Counted from the first letter of the stretch, positions 8,957 to 17,636 are shown. The stretch: DNA of 64,000 nt from Clostridiales bacterium (GCA_014799505.1 JAAVHV010000021.1:1-64000), one strand, 5' to 3'. Numbers and translations: made by a program. Notes: a model not told the origin generated them from the sequence alone.

Positions 8957-9556
8957 ATGGATAAGACTTCCGTGCAGAAGTTGGCCCGGGTGCTGCGGGT
9001 GCTGGTTATCATCACATTTGTGTGCAATGTTTTGGCACTGCTTCTGGTTCCCATGATGGCGTACATGTATGGGGAGATGTCCGTGGGCGAAATGGTGGAC
9101 TGGGGAATAGAGGATCTGACCTATCTGTTGGGGGTGAAAAGTACGCCAAGATACTATTTCCCTTTTGCAATGATGTTTTTTTGCTCCTGGCTTGTGGTGT
9201 GGACAGACGTGTATATGGCTGTGCTCACTGTATTCCTCTGGTTCTGCGGAATCTGCACCGCCATCATCCTCTGGCAAGCCAAGCGGGTACTGGACACAAT
9301 ATTAAAGGGAGAACCCTTTACACTGAGTAACGCAGTCAGCCTGAAACGGGCAGCGGTGTGCTGCTTCGTGATCTCCGGCGCGGCGCTGATTCGGCTGATA
9401 TGGGGATTCGTTACCTATCAAAGCATTTTACCGCTGCTGACCTACAACGCCCTGTTCGTCCCCATCTTCCTCATGGCAGGCCTGGTGTGCATGGTCATGT
9501 CCGCCCTGTTCCGTCAGGCCGCCGAGCTGAAGGCGGAAAACGACCTGACCATATAG
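8957..9556 (+). CDS. DUF2975-like four-helix membrane protein
   Basis: A 199-residue protein with four strong hydrophobic segments (near residues 12-35, 70-105, 130-155 and 165-185) and the central LWQAKRVLDTILKGEPFT...NAVSLKR stretch seen in DUF2975 proteins. The ATG at 8957 is chosen over the upstream GTG because AGAGGTGG then serves as ribosome site. It is followed 10 bp later by a tiny Cro-type regulator, an arrangement common in Firmicutes for this family. Function is not known; a membrane stress or immunity role is only a guess. Confidence 0.78.
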   Translation: MDKTSVQKLARVLRVLVIITFVCNVLALLLVPMMAYMYGEMSVGEMVDWGIEDLTYLLGVKSTPRYYFPFAMMFFCSWLVVWTDVYMAVLTVFLWFCGICTAIILWQAKRVLDTILKGEPFTLSNAVSLKRAAVCCFVISGAALIRLIWGFVTYQSILPLLTYNALFVPIFLMAGLVCMVMSALFRQAAELKAENDLTI

Positions 9557-9566
9557 GGGGCGGCTT

Positions 9567-9782
9567 ATGGCGATTATCGTGAACTTGGACGTGATGATGG
9601 CCAAGCGCAAGATGTCCCTGGGAGAGCTGTCCCAGAAGGTGGACGTCACCATGGCCAACCTGTCCATTTTGAAGAACAACAAGGCCAAAGCGGTACGCTT
9701 TTCCACGCTGGAGGCCATCTGCAAGGCGCTGGACTGCCAGCCGGGGGATATTCTAGAGTTTGTCCCGGATGAGGCGGAATAA
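9567..9782 (+). CDS. Small Cro/CI-type HTH regulator (YozG-like)
   Basis: A 71-residue protein that is almost entirely one helix-turn-helix: MAKRKMSLGELSQKVDVTMANLSILKNNKAKAVRF... and FSTLEAICKALDCQPGDILEF. It resembles the YozG family that accompanies DUF2975 genes. Translation starts at ATG behind GGGGGCGG. It probably binds the repeats upstream of its own operon. Confidence 0.85.
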   Translation: MAIIVNLDVMMAKRKMSLGELSQKVDVTMANLSILKNNKAKAVRFSTLEAICKALDCQPGDILEFVPDEAE

Positions 9783-9802
9783 CCAAATAAGACAGACCGC
9801 AT

Positions 9803-9830
9803 GACCGCCCCGGCCATGGGGCGGTCTTTT
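9803..9830 (+). terminator. Terminator after the HTH gene
   Basis: Stem GACCGCCCC / GGGGCGGTC with loop GGCCAT, followed by TTTT. Confidence 0.9.
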
Positions 9831-9858
9831 GCGGCCCATTTTGAAAGGAGATGATACA

Positions 9859-10326
9859 ATGAAGCGCTTTTTAACCCTTGCTTTGATTTTATATGTGCTG
9901 CTTTTTGCTCTCCCAAGCTGCGAAGTTGGGAGCAGGGAGGAGAACAGGTTGTCCCGAATCGAGAAGGCGCTGGGAGTGGATCTATCCGCTGGGACGCTGA
10001 TCCATTTTGAAGACAGCCACGGCGGATTCCACGGAGACGGGCTGACCGCTGCCGTGGTGGAGTTGAACGGACTGGTCGAAGGGTTGGAGGACATCCCAGG
10101 GTGGAAGCCCCTGCCTATGTCGGTATACGCGGCACAGGCTGTCGGTTTGTGCGGGGATGAGGGCGCGTCAATAGAGGAGGGCTTTTACTTCCTCTATGAC
10201 CGTCACAGCGAGAGCGATGATCCCTATGACGATACGGCGCTGTGCGATCGATATTCCTGGAATTTCACTGCGGCGGTCTTTGACAGCCAGAATGGACGGC
10301 TGTATTTTTATCAATTTGACACATAA
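9859..10326 (+). CDS. Hypothetical lipoprotein
   Basis: A 155-residue protein that I do not recognise. The first 18 residues are a signal peptide (MKRFLTLALILYVLLFALP) ending in a lipobox LPSC, so it should be anchored to the outer face of the membrane. The mature part is acidic with no known motif. Start ATG 9859 follows GAAAGGAG; the ORF-track start 30 bases upstream lies in the preceding terminator. It sits 15 bp before a second lipoprotein gene. Confidence 0.75.
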   Translation: MKRFLTLALILYVLLFALPSCEVGSREENRLSRIEKALGVDLSAGTLIHFEDSHGGFHGDGLTAAVVELNGLVEGLEDIPGWKPLPMSVYAAQAVGLCGDEGASIEEGFYFLYDRHSESDDPYDDTALCDRYSWNFTAAVFDSQNGRLYFYQFDT

Positions 10327-10341
10327 AGGAGAAATGGAACG

Positions 10342-10746
10342 ATGAAAAAACGTATCTATGCGGTGTTAGCGGCACTGTTTATCCTGGCTGCCCTGTCCGG
10401 CTGCGGCAGCGGCGGGGAAGTAATCGATTACGATTTGGTGTTCGTCAACGATTCGGATGCCACCATTGTCGAGGTCGTGGTGGATTTTGTAGACCAGAAT
10501 TCAGGGATGCGGAACGCCGACAGCAGCCCGCTGAAACGGGGAGAGACCTTCGGCTTTGAGGCGGGGGAGTACCCGGTGACGGTGCTGGTGTACGACACGG
10601 CCGTTGGAAGGATCGCGGAAGGAGAGCTGGCCCGAATCGTGATTCAACAAGCCCCGCCGGAAGGGGAGCGCTGGTATGTCACAGCTAAGGATGGGACACA
10701 CGGTATTGTGCTGACGGCAGATACCAAGTGGCCGGAGGGAGCGTGA
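10342..10746 (+). CDS. Hypothetical lipoprotein
   Basis: A 134-residue protein with a clear lipoprotein signal (MKKRIYAVLAALFILAALSGCGSG, lipobox LSGC). The mature domain looks beta-rich (YDLVFVNDSDATIVEVVVDF...), like a small immunoglobulin-like or DUF-type fold. Ribosome site AAGGAG. It is likely co-transcribed with the lipoprotein gene just upstream. Function unknown. Confidence 0.75.
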   Translation: MKKRIYAVLAALFILAALSGCGSGGEVIDYDLVFVNDSDATIVEVVVDFVDQNSGMRNADSSPLKRGETFGFEAGEYPVTVLVYDTAVGRIAEGELARIVIQQAPPEGERWYVTAKDGTHGIVLTADTKWPEGA

Positions 10747-10794
10747 ACTGTTACATTTTCCTGATCCGTGCCCATGCTTTTCTATGCCTGTGCC

Positions 10795-10823
10795 TTGCTT
10801 TTTGCGCTCAATCGCGATATAAT
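10795..10823 (+). promoter_or_regulatory. Promoter of uridine phosphorylase
   Basis: TTGCTT, 17-bp spacer, perfect TATAAT; 31 bp ahead of the start codon. Confidence 0.75.
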
Positions 10824-10854
10824 AAGAGCAAATCAAGAGAAATGAGGTGCGGTC

Positions 10855-11628
10855 ATGATCGCGGACGAACGCCAATTCCACATCAACTGCAAGCAGGGAG
10901 ACGTAGGCCGGTACTGCCTGCTCCCCGGGGATCCCGGGCGGTGCGAGAAGATCGCCCGCTATTTTGACGACCCTGTCCATGTGATGACCAACCGGGAGTA
11001 CGTCACCTATACCGGCACCCTGCTGGGGGAAAAGGTGACCGTCACCTCCACCGGCATCGGCGGGCCGTCCGCCTCCATCGCCATGGAGGAGCTGGCCAAT
11101 CTGGGCGCGGATACCTTTGTGCGGGTGGGCACCTGCGGCGGCATCAAGCTGGACGTCACCAGCGGGGACGTGGTCATTGCCACCGGGGCTGTCCGCATGG
11201 AGGGCACCAGCCGGGAATACGCCCCCATTGAGTTCCCCGCCGTTGCGGATTTTGAGGTGCTCACCGCGTTGGTGGATGCGGCTAAAGCGGCGGCCCGCCG
11301 CTGGCACGCCGGGGTGGTGCAGTGCAAGGACTCCTTTTACGGCCAGCACTCGCCGGAGCGTATGCCGGTGTCCTATGAGCTGCAAAGCAAGTGGGAGGCG
11401 TGGAAGCGCTTGGGTGTGCTGGCCTCCGAGATGGAAAGCGCGGCGCTGTTCACCGTGGCCGCAGCCCGGGGAGTGCGGTGCGGTTCGGCGTTCCATGTGA
11501 TCTGGAACCAGGAGCGAAATGCCGCTGGGCTTGACCAGACCCGGGACGAGGACACCGAGTCCGCCATCCGGGTGGGGATCGAGGCGGTAAAGCTGCTCAT
11601 CCAGCGGGATCGGGAAAAGGATACATAA
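10855..11628 (+). CDS. udp: Nucleoside phosphorylase, uridine phosphorylase type
   Basis: A 257-residue PNP/UDP family enzyme that splits pyrimidine nucleosides with phosphate, for salvage. Motifs are [13 protein letters not shown] (phosphate site), FVRVGTCGG and [12 protein letters not shown] (ribose site). The mix fits the uridine phosphorylase branch better than purine phosphorylase, but substrate cannot be fixed from sequence alone. It has its own promoter and a terminator shared with the convergent small gene. Confidence 0.88.
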   Translation: MIADERQFHINCKQGDVGRYCLLPGDPGRCEKIARYFDDPVHVMTNREYVTYTGTLLGEKVTVTSTGIGGPSASIAMEELANLGADTFVRVGTCGGIKLDVTSGDVVIATGAVRMEGTSREYAPIEFPAVADFEVLTALVDAAKAAARRWHAGVVQCKDSFYGQHSPERMPVSYELQSKWEAWKRLGVLASEMESAALFTVAAARGVRCGSAFHVIWNQERNAAGLDQTRDEDTESAIRVGIEAVKLLIQRDREKDT

Positions 11629-11635
11629 AAAATAA

Positions 11636-11665
11636 GGACCGCTGTCACGAGCAGCGGCCCTCATT
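11636..11665. terminator. Bidirectional terminator between udp and the Cys-rich gene
   Basis: GGACCGCTG / CAGCGGCCC hairpin with A-rich flank on one side and ATTTTT on the other. It covers the last codons of the minus-strand gene. Confidence 0.75.
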
Positions 11666-11875
11666 TTTCTCTTCTGCCTCATGACAGCAGCAGTCCTCCT
11701 CGCTAGGTGCTTTCAGTGCCAGTGTGGCCAGATTGTCAGCCAGCATATCAAAGACTGCGGACAGCAGCTCGATCTGTTCTGCTGTCTTGCCCTGGGCAAT
11801 CAGCACGGACAGCGCCGCCGCCGAGGCCACCAGATCGCCGCCCTGTCCCTGAGAGCCGCAGCAGCAGCGCCTCAT
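11645..11875 (-). CDS. Small Cys-rich conserved hypothetical protein
   Basis: A 76-residue protein starting MRRCCCGSQGQGG and ending with DCCCHEAEEK. The middle (LVASAAALSVLIAQGKTAEQIELLSAVFDMLADNLATLAL) is one or two amphipathic helices. This Cys-helix-Cys layout is common in small Clostridial proteins (compare DUF6774, assignment uncertain). I use the internal ATG at 11875 because AAAGGGGGTG precedes it; the 119-residue ORF-track version has no ribosome site. Metal binding is plausible but unproven. Confidence 0.7.
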   Translation of the reverse strand: MRRCCCGSQGQGGDLVASAAALSVLIAQGKTAEQIELLSAVFDMLADNLATLALKAPSEEDCCCHEAEEKNEGRCS

Positions 11876-11929
11876 TGTGCCCACCCCCTTTGGGTACAGT
11901 ATATGCGGAAAAGAGGGCTTTGGGCAATC

Positions 11930-11963
11930 AAAAGGGCCCAGGAGGGGAAAACTCCGGGGCCGC
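11930..11963 (-). terminator. Terminator of the GNAT gene
   Basis: On the minus strand, stem GGCCCCGGAG / CTCCTGGGCC is followed by CTTTTGATT, eight bases after the GNAT stop. Confidence 0.7.
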
Positions 11964-11970
11964 TTTGCGT

Positions 11971-12531
11971 TTATAGCTTTTTCACATACCGCAGATCCAC
12001 GCATATGGTGTTGTGAGGAAAGGGAATATCGGCATGGGTGCCGTCCCAGGTAAAGCCGTGGGCGGAATAGAACCGCCGAGCCTTCTCGTTTTCCCGCAGG
12101 ACGAATACGAAGGCGTGTTCAAAGCCATCCGCCTTCATCCGGCGGCACGCTTCTTCAAACAGCAGGCTGCCGTAGCCGTGGCTTCGCTCCGCCGGATGGG
12201 TATAGAAGGACGCGATTTCGCCCCAGTTGGCATAGGCGGCATTGTCAAAGGTACAGATGTCGCCTACGTTGTAATTGGTCACCCGCGCCTTACAATAGTT
12301 GAGGCAGGACACCGGCGTGTCCCCCCGGTAGAGGAGCAGACCGTGGACGCCGTTGTGTGTCTCGTAATTGGTGCGGAACACCTCCACCCAGCGGTCGTCG
12401 GTGATCTCGCGGGCCATATAGTCGGCGGGCACTGCGTCCACGTAGGTGTCCCGCCAGCCCAGGGCATGGATCAGGGACATGGCCCGGAAGTGTTCGTCAG
12501 TACAGGCGTCCACAAATCTCAATTTGTCCAT
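11971..12531 (-). CDS. GNAT family N-acetyltransferase
   Basis: A 186-residue acetyltransferase. The acetyl-CoA loop is visible as HPAERSHGYGSLLFEEACRR (a variant R/Q-x-x-G-x-G/A motif), followed by the typical C-terminal NEKARRFYSAHGFTWDG. The start at 12531 follows GGAGG; the ORF-track start four codons earlier does not. The acceptor substrate is unknown. Confidence 0.88.
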   Translation of the reverse strand: MDKLRFVDACTDEHFRAMSLIHALGWRDTYVDAVPADYMAREITDDRWVEVFRTNYETHNGVHGLLLYRGDTPVSCLNYCKARVTNYNVGDICTFDNAAYANWGEIASFYTHPAERSHGYGSLLFEEACRRMKADGFEHAFVFVLRENEKARRFYSAHGFTWDGTHADIPFPHNTICVDLRYVKKL

Positions 12532-12542
12532 AAAACCTCCCA

Positions 12543-12568
12543 AAAGCCGTCCAGATCGGGCGGTTTTT
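12543..12568. terminator. Bidirectional terminator-like hairpin
   Basis: AAAGCCGTCC / GGGCGGTTTT with loop AGATC and T runs on both strands. It lies between the GNAT start and the untranslated region behind the DIP1984-type gene, so it most likely ends minus-strand transcription from the latter. Confidence 0.6.
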
Positions 12569-12799
12569 GCGTGTCAGCGGCAATTCCCCAAGCCCGCCCT
12601 CGCTTCCGGTCAACGTATTGGTCATACCTTGTGATTATGGGGCAACCCCCTGTTACGATGCCTTTGTGCGCAGTTTGGGCATGACGGTTACACGGAGGGA
12701 TCGAACCCCCTCGCGCCGGCCCTTCGGCGCCACCAATAAGGCCCGGCTCATTCTCAGCCGGGAGAGATGCGTTCGCCCCGGAAGCTACCGACTGCCGCG
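12569..12799. other. Non-coding stretch with GC hairpins and a tRNA-like T-arm
   Basis: No credible gene is seen in these 231 bases. On the minus strand it holds CCCGGCT / AGCCGGG and GCGCCG / CGGCGC hairpins, then GGGGGTTCGATCCCTCC, which folds like a tRNA T-arm (5-bp stem, TTCGATC loop). I could not find a matching acceptor stem or a U33-containing anticodon loop, so it is not called a tRNA. It may be a decayed tRNA or a structured 3' region of the DIP1984-type transcript. Confidence 0.4.
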
Positions 12800-13252
12800 T
12801 TACATCAATTCGGTGGCCCAGTTGGCGGACTGGATGGAGTTGTCCAGCAACCGCAGGTCGCGCGCCTGTGCATCCACCTGCTTTTGCAGCTCCTTCACGT
12901 TCACGGTGCTGAGCAGCTTGATCTCCGTGTGGGTGGCCCGTCGGCCCAGCTGGCTGGCGCTGTATACCAGGTCGCGGTAGGCGCTGAGCTTCAGCTTCAG
13001 CGCGTCCCTCCGGGCCAGCAGGGCGGTGAGGTTTTCGCCCTCTACCAGAGTTTGGCAGTTGGTCAGGTTGATCCGGGTAATGAGCGACTCCAAGTTGGAA
13101 ACGCAGCCGTCCAGCTCGGTCAGCAGCTCCTGGGGGTTCTCGGCGGGAGACTCGCCTTCTTGAACAATGGCGTTGGTACTCAGCCGCTGCTGGAGCTGTT
13201 GGATGCGGCGATTCAGATCCGCCCGCTCCTGTAAGGCTTCCGCTAATTTCAT
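12800..13252 (-). CDS. DIP1984-like family protein
   Basis: A 150-residue, almost wholly alpha-helical protein (MKLAEALQERADLNRRIQQLQQRL...). The pattern matches the DIP1984 family, sometimes annotated as septicolysin: LAEAL-ERADLNRRI, LTELDGCVSNLESLITRINLTN and a C-terminal RDLRLLDNSIQSANWATEL. The charged heptads suggest a coiled coil. Start ATG follows AAGGAGG. Biochemical role is unknown. Confidence 0.85.
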   Translation of the reverse strand: MKLAEALQERADLNRRIQQLQQRLSTNAIVQEGESPAENPQELLTELDGCVSNLESLITRINLTNCQTLVEGENLTALLARRDALKLKLSAYRDLVYSASQLGRRATHTEIKLLSTVNVKELQKQVDAQARDLRLLDNSIQSANWATELM

Positions 13253-13268
13253 GGGAGTACCTCCTTAC

Positions 13269-14567
13269 TTACACACCCGCGCCCACGGGCGCTTTGTCTG
13301 CTTCCTGCTTAGCCAAAGTCTTGGCGTTTGCCAGCATCAGCTTGATGCGGTTCTCCTGGTTGATTTTCGTGGCGCCGGGGTCGTAGTCGATGGCCACGAT
13401 GTTGGAATTCGGGTAGTCGTCCTTGAGACGGCGGATCATGCCCTTGCCCACGATGTGATTGGGCAGGCAGCCAAAGGGCTGTGTACAGACAATGTTAGGC
13501 ACCCCGGAGTGGATGAGCTCCAGCATCTCGCCGGTGAGCAACCAGCCCTCGCCCATCTTGTTGCCGTCGCCCAGATAGCCCTGTACCAGCTTGTGCATAT
13601 TCTCAAAGGTGCCGGGGGCGCGGAAGCGGCTCTTTTTCAGCGCCGCAATCATATCTTTCTGACAGGCCTCAATGTAGCCCTTGAATATCTGGCAGAACTT
13701 CTTTTTTACCCACAGCCCGCCGTAGATGTTCACATCCACCTCGCGATTGAAGATTTTAAAAATCATGAAGTCGGTGAGGCCAGGCACCACAGGTTCAGCG
13801 CCCTCAGAGAGGAGAAAATCTTCCAGATTGTTGTTGCCCAGGGGAGAGAATTTCACGTAGATCTCGCCGACGACTCCCACCCGCACCTTTTCCTCATGGG
13901 AGATAGGGATAGTTTCAAAGTCGGCCAGGATGGCGTCGAAATTGGCCCGCATCTGCTTGCGGCTCATGCCGCGGCCTGCCTGAAAGCTGTCAATGAGCTT
14001 GCTCTGCCAGTGATCCAGCATCCTGTCGGTGTCGCCGGCGGTAAGCTCATAGGGGCGCACTTGGTTGGCCGCGTTGACCAGCAGATCGCCGTACATCATG
14101 CCGTAGATCAGCTTGCGGATCAGGGGAAGCGTAAGAGAGAAGCCGGGATTTTTCTCCAACCCGGACAGGTTCACCGAGATCACGGGCACGAATTCCAGCC
14201 CCGCCTTTTCCAGCGCCTTACGAAGCAGGTGGATGTAGTTGGATGCCCGACACCCGCCGCCGGTCTGGGTGATGAACAACGCGATTTTGTGGGGATCGTA
14301 TCCGCCGTTTTTGATCGCGTCGATGAGCTGCCCAATGACCAGCAGGGCTGGGTAGCAGGTGTCGTTGTGGACATATTTCAAGCCCTCATCAATAATCCCT
14401 CGATGATTGGTGTTAAGCATATCTACTTTATAGCCCTCTAACACCAATAACTGACGGAACATTCCGAAGTGAACGGGGAGCATCTGGGGCATCAGGATGG
14501 TGTACTCCTCTTTCATCTCCTTGGTGAAGAGCAGCCGTCCGTCTTTGTCGTAAACCAATTCAGCCAT
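13269..14567 (-). CDS. 2-hydroxyacyl-CoA dehydratase-like protein (HgdB-type module)
   Basis: A 432-residue protein related to the dehydratase subunits that work with BadF/HgdC activases. It has conserved cysteines in VHNDTCYPALLVIGQ, TGGGCRASNY and TQPFGCLPNHIVGKG, likely iron-sulfur ligands. Proteins of the DUF2229/activase-related family commonly carry this module fused behind the activase; here it is a separate gene 63 bp downstream of the activase on the same strand. I start at ATG 14567 (MAELVYDKDGR) behind AAAGGAAA. Substrate is unknown; a link to double-cubane-type proteins is possible but not shown. Confidence 0.85.
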   Translation of the reverse strand: MAELVYDKDGRLLFTKEMKEEYTILMPQMLPVHFGMFRQLLVLEGYKVDMLNTNHRGIIDEGLKYVHNDTCYPALLVIGQLIDAIKNGGYDPHKIALFITQTGGGCRASNYIHLLRKALEKAGLEFVPVISVNLSGLEKNPGFSLTLPLIRKLIYGMMYGDLLVNAANQVRPYELTAGDTDRMLDHWQSKLIDSFQAGRGMSRKQMRANFDAILADFETIPISHEEKVRVGVVGEIYVKFSPLGNNNLEDFLLSEGAEPVVPGLTDFMIFKIFNREVDVNIYGGLWVKKKFCQIFKGYIEACQKDMIAALKKSRFRAPGTFENMHKLVQGYLGDGNKMGEGWLLTGEMLELIHSGVPNIVCTQPFGCLPNHIVGKGMIRRLKDDYPNSNIVAIDYDPGATKINQENRIKLMLANAKTLAKQEADKAPVGAGV

Positions 14568-14630
14568 AGTCAAATTTCCTTTCACGTTGGGTCAGCTATC
14601 CCGGACAGCCCAGGCGAGTTGTCCGATAGG

Positions 14631-17570
14631 TCAGTTGTCATGGCGTTTGCGCTCCTCCATCGCCGCCATCAGGGAGCGGATTCGGATCTTTACCGCGCCC
14701 AGGTTGCTAATGTCGTCGATTTTCAACTGGGTGTAAAGCTTTCCACCTTGCTCCAAGATGGAGCGCATTTCATCGCCGGTAATGGCGTCGGTGCCGCAGC
14801 CAAAGCTCACCAGCTGCACCAGCTGCATATCGGGCTGCTCGCACACATACCGAGCGGCGTTGTACATACGGGCCTGGAAGGTCCACTGGTTGAGTACTTT
14901 GCGGGGGGCATAGCTCTCATGGAAAGCCACCGCGTCCTCACTGACCAGCACGAAGCCAAAGGAGGTGATCAGGTCGTTGATACCATGGTTGATCTCCGGG
15001 TCGATATGATAAGGGCGGCCCGCCAGCACAATGATGGGCAGACCTTTGGCGCGAGCCTCGTCGATATACTGCTGGCCAGTATGGTGAACGTCCTCTTTAT
15101 AGCGGTCATAGGCCTGGTATGCCGCGCGGATGGCGTTGACGGCCTCCTTGCGGGGGACGCCGAAGGTATCGGCAAACCACTGGGAGCCGATGCGCTCATA
15201 ATCGCGGGGGCGGTGCAGTCCGGCGTAGGGGTTGAGGAACCGGGTCTTTTTCAGATCGGGCATATTTGCCGCCAATAGCTCGGGGTAGTAGGCCACCACA
15301 GGGCAGTTATAGTTGTTGTCCGACGACTTTTCGTCGAAGTTATAGGACATACAGGGGTAGAAAATGGCGTCTACTCCCGCATCCACCAGGGCCTCCACAT
15401 GGCCGTGAAGCAGCTTGGCGGGGTAGCACACCGTGTCCGATGGGATGGTGCGCTGGCCTTTGATGTACAGCTTCCGGGAGGATTCGGGGGAGAGCACCAC
15501 CTCGAAATTCAGCCGGGTGAACAGCTCAAACCAGAAGGGGAGGTTTTCGTACATATTCAGCCCGAAGGGAATGCCGATGCGCCCCCGGGAGCCGTTGCCG
15601 AAGCCCTTGCCCTCCATAGCCCGGAGCTTTTCATATTTGTAGCGGTACAGGTCGGGAAGCTCCGCCTTCTCCTTGCCCAAGGGCCGGGAGCAGCGATTGC
15701 CGGAGATAAACCGCCGTCCGCCGTCAAAGGTGTTGACCGTGAGGGAGCAGTGGTTGGTGCACAGGTTACAGGTAACGGGTTTGGCGCTGTGTGAAAAAGA
15801 CTGTAAGGCGGATTCACTTAACAGTATTGACCGCTCCAGTTTCAGATCCCGGGCGGCCAGCGCCGCGCCAAAAGCCCCCATGATGCCCGCGATGGTGGGA
15901 CGGGTGACGTCCCTACCCAGCTCCTGCTCAAAGGCTCGGAGCACTGCGTCGTTGTGGAAGGTGCCGCCCTGCACCACGATGTGCCTGCCCAGGTCGTCGG
16001 CGCTGGCGGCGCGAATGACTTTATAGATGGCGTTTTTCACGATGGAGATGGACAGGCCTGCGCTGATGTCCTCTACGCTGGCTCCGTCCTTCTGGGCCTG
16101 CTTGACGCTGGAGTTCATGAACACGGTGCACCGAGAACCCAGGTTCACCGGCTTCTGGGTGAACAGGCCCAGCTTGGCAAAGTCGGCGATGTCATAGCCC
16201 AGCGCCTTGGCGAAGGTTTCGATGAAGGAACCGCAGCCGGAGGAACAGGCCTCGTTGAGCATAATAGAGTCCACCGCGCCGTTGCGGATCTTGAAGCACT
16301 TCATGTCCTGCCCGCCGATGTCAATGATGAAGTCCACGTTGGGGTTGAAGTGGGCGGCGGCGCGGTAGTGGGCCACCGTTTCCACCAAGCCCAGGTCGCA
16401 GGAAAAGGCGTTTTTAATAAGATCCTCGCCATAGCCGGTGACAGCGGAGCCGCGAATTTTGATGCGGTCACCGCACAGCTTGTAGATCTCCTTGAGCTGT
16501 TCCAGCACGAGGGCCACCGGATTGCCCAGATTGGAGTGGTAATAAGTATACAGCAGTCCGCCGTCCGGGGCAATGAGGACGATTTTTGCAGTCGTGGAAC
16601 CGGAGTCGATGCCTAAGTACGCGTCCCCAGCGTAAGTGTTGATGTCCAACTGGGGCGGAGTGGAGGCGTTGTGCCGGGCAGTGAACGCATCGTAATCAGC
16701 CTCGCTTTCAAACAACGGCGGCATGGTATCCACCACCGATGTGGCCCCCCGGCTCTCCTCCAGCAGATGAAGCAAGTCGTCAAAGGGTCTGACCTCGTAG
16801 TCGGAGGCGCACAGCGCCGCCCCCATGGCGGCGAAGCAGTCGCCGTCTTCCGGGAAGATGGCGTGGGCCTCGTCCAGTTGGAGGGTGTCCACAAACCGCT
16901 CCCGCAGCCCCATGAGGAAGTGGAGGGGGCCGCCCAGAAAGACCAGCTTGCCCTTCAGCTCCCGGCCCTGGGTGAGACCGGCCACGGTCTGATCCACCAC
17001 GGCCTGGAAGATGGACGCGGCCACATCCTCCTTGCGCCCGCCCTGGTTGAGGATGGGCTGGATATCGCTCTTGGCAAACACGCCGCACCGGGAGGCGATG
17101 GGGTAAATTTTCTCATGTTTGAGGGAAAGCTCGTCCAGCTCGTTCACAGTGACGTTCATGAGGGTAGCCATCTGGTCAATAAACGCCCCGGTGCCCCCGG
17201 CGCAGGAACCGTTCATCCGCTCCTCCAGCGCGCCGCCGAAGAAGATGATCTTGGCGTCCTCACCGCCCAACTCAATGACGGCGTCAGTATCCGGGATATA
17301 GGTATTCACTGCGGCGGCGGTGGCGTACACCTCCTGAACAAAGTCCAGCCCCGCGGCCTTGGCTACGCCCAGTCCGGCGGAGCCGGTGACCACCAGGCGT
17401 ACATCCTTGCCGCTCAGCATATCCTCAATGGAGCGCAGGGTCTCGCAGGCCCGCTCCCGGGCCTTGGAATAGTGCCGCTCGTAGGAGCGGAACAGCAGTT
17501 TGTTATTCTCATCCAGCACCACCACTTTGACGGTAGTGGAGCCGATGTCAATGCCAACGCGTAGAATCAT
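14631..17570 (-). CDS. Tandem BadF/BadG-type activase with DUF2229 domain
   Basis: A 979-residue protein. Residues 1-250 and about 315-580 are two ASKHA ATPase modules (IDIGSTTVKVV; IDSGSTTAKIV). Each has the two cysteines that hold the bridging [4Fe-4S] cluster in HgdC-type activases (GSCAGGTGAF + SRCGVF; ACSSGCGSF + SRCTVF). Residues 600-979 form a DUF2229 dehydratase-like domain with CNLCTNHCSL, DTVCYPAKLLHG, FYPCMSYN and GCGTDAI. It should inject low-potential electrons, driven by ATP, into its dehydratase partner encoded downstream. Start ATG follows TTAGGAGGAG. The substrate is not evident. Confidence 0.9.
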   Translation of the reverse strand: MILRVGIDIGSTTVKVVVLDENNKLLFRSYERHYSKARERACETLRSIEDMLSGKDVRLVVTGSAGLGVAKAAGLDFVQEVYATAAAVNTYIPDTDAVIELGGEDAKIIFFGGALEERMNGSCAGGTGAFIDQMATLMNVTVNELDELSLKHEKIYPIASRCGVFAKSDIQPILNQGGRKEDVAASIFQAVVDQTVAGLTQGRELKGKLVFLGGPLHFLMGLRERFVDTLQLDEAHAIFPEDGDCFAAMGAALCASDYEVRPFDDLLHLLEESRGATSVVDTMPPLFESEADYDAFTARHNASTPPQLDINTYAGDAYLGIDSGSTTAKIVLIAPDGGLLYTYYHSNLGNPVALVLEQLKEIYKLCGDRIKIRGSAVTGYGEDLIKNAFSCDLGLVETVAHYRAAAHFNPNVDFIIDIGGQDMKCFKIRNGAVDSIMLNEACSSGCGSFIETFAKALGYDIADFAKLGLFTQKPVNLGSRCTVFMNSSVKQAQKDGASVEDISAGLSISIVKNAIYKVIRAASADDLGRHIVVQGGTFHNDAVLRAFEQELGRDVTRPTIAGIMGAFGAALAARDLKLERSILLSESALQSFSHSAKPVTCNLCTNHCSLTVNTFDGGRRFISGNRCSRPLGKEKAELPDLYRYKYEKLRAMEGKGFGNGSRGRIGIPFGLNMYENLPFWFELFTRLNFEVVLSPESSRKLYIKGQRTIPSDTVCYPAKLLHGHVEALVDAGVDAIFYPCMSYNFDEKSSDNNYNCPVVAYYPELLAANMPDLKKTRFLNPYAGLHRPRDYERIGSQWFADTFGVPRKEAVNAIRAAYQAYDRYKEDVHHTGQQYIDEARAKGLPIIVLAGRPYHIDPEINHGINDLITSFGFVLVSEDAVAFHESYAPRKVLNQWTFQARMYNAARYVCEQPDMQLVQLVSFGCGTDAITGDEMRSILEQGGKLYTQLKIDDISNLGAVKIRIRSLMAAMEERKRHDN

Positions 17571-17607
17571 GGTTCTCCTCCTAAGTCAGTAGGAAAGTTC
17601 AGCGAAT

Positions 17608-17636
17608 ATTATAGCGAAGTGATATGCTTTTTTCAA
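17608..17636 (-). promoter_or_regulatory. Promoter of the activase operon
   Basis: On the minus strand: TTGAAA, 17-bp spacer, perfect TATAAT, about 38 bp before the activase start. Confidence 0.75.

Noticed and set aside
12013-12684. 223-residue plus-strand ORF over the GNAT gene
   Set aside because: Antisense shadow of the acetyltransferase, which has a proper ribosome site and GNAT motif.
12660-12800. Possible complete tRNA on the minus strand
   Set aside because: T-arm is good but no acceptor partner for GTGTAAC and no anticodon loop with T33 could be found; tmRNA was also considered and lacks a tag frame.
13167-14441. 424-residue plus-strand ORF opposite the dehydratase gene
   Set aside because: Antisense shadow in high-GC coding DNA; no ribosome site and no family resemblance.
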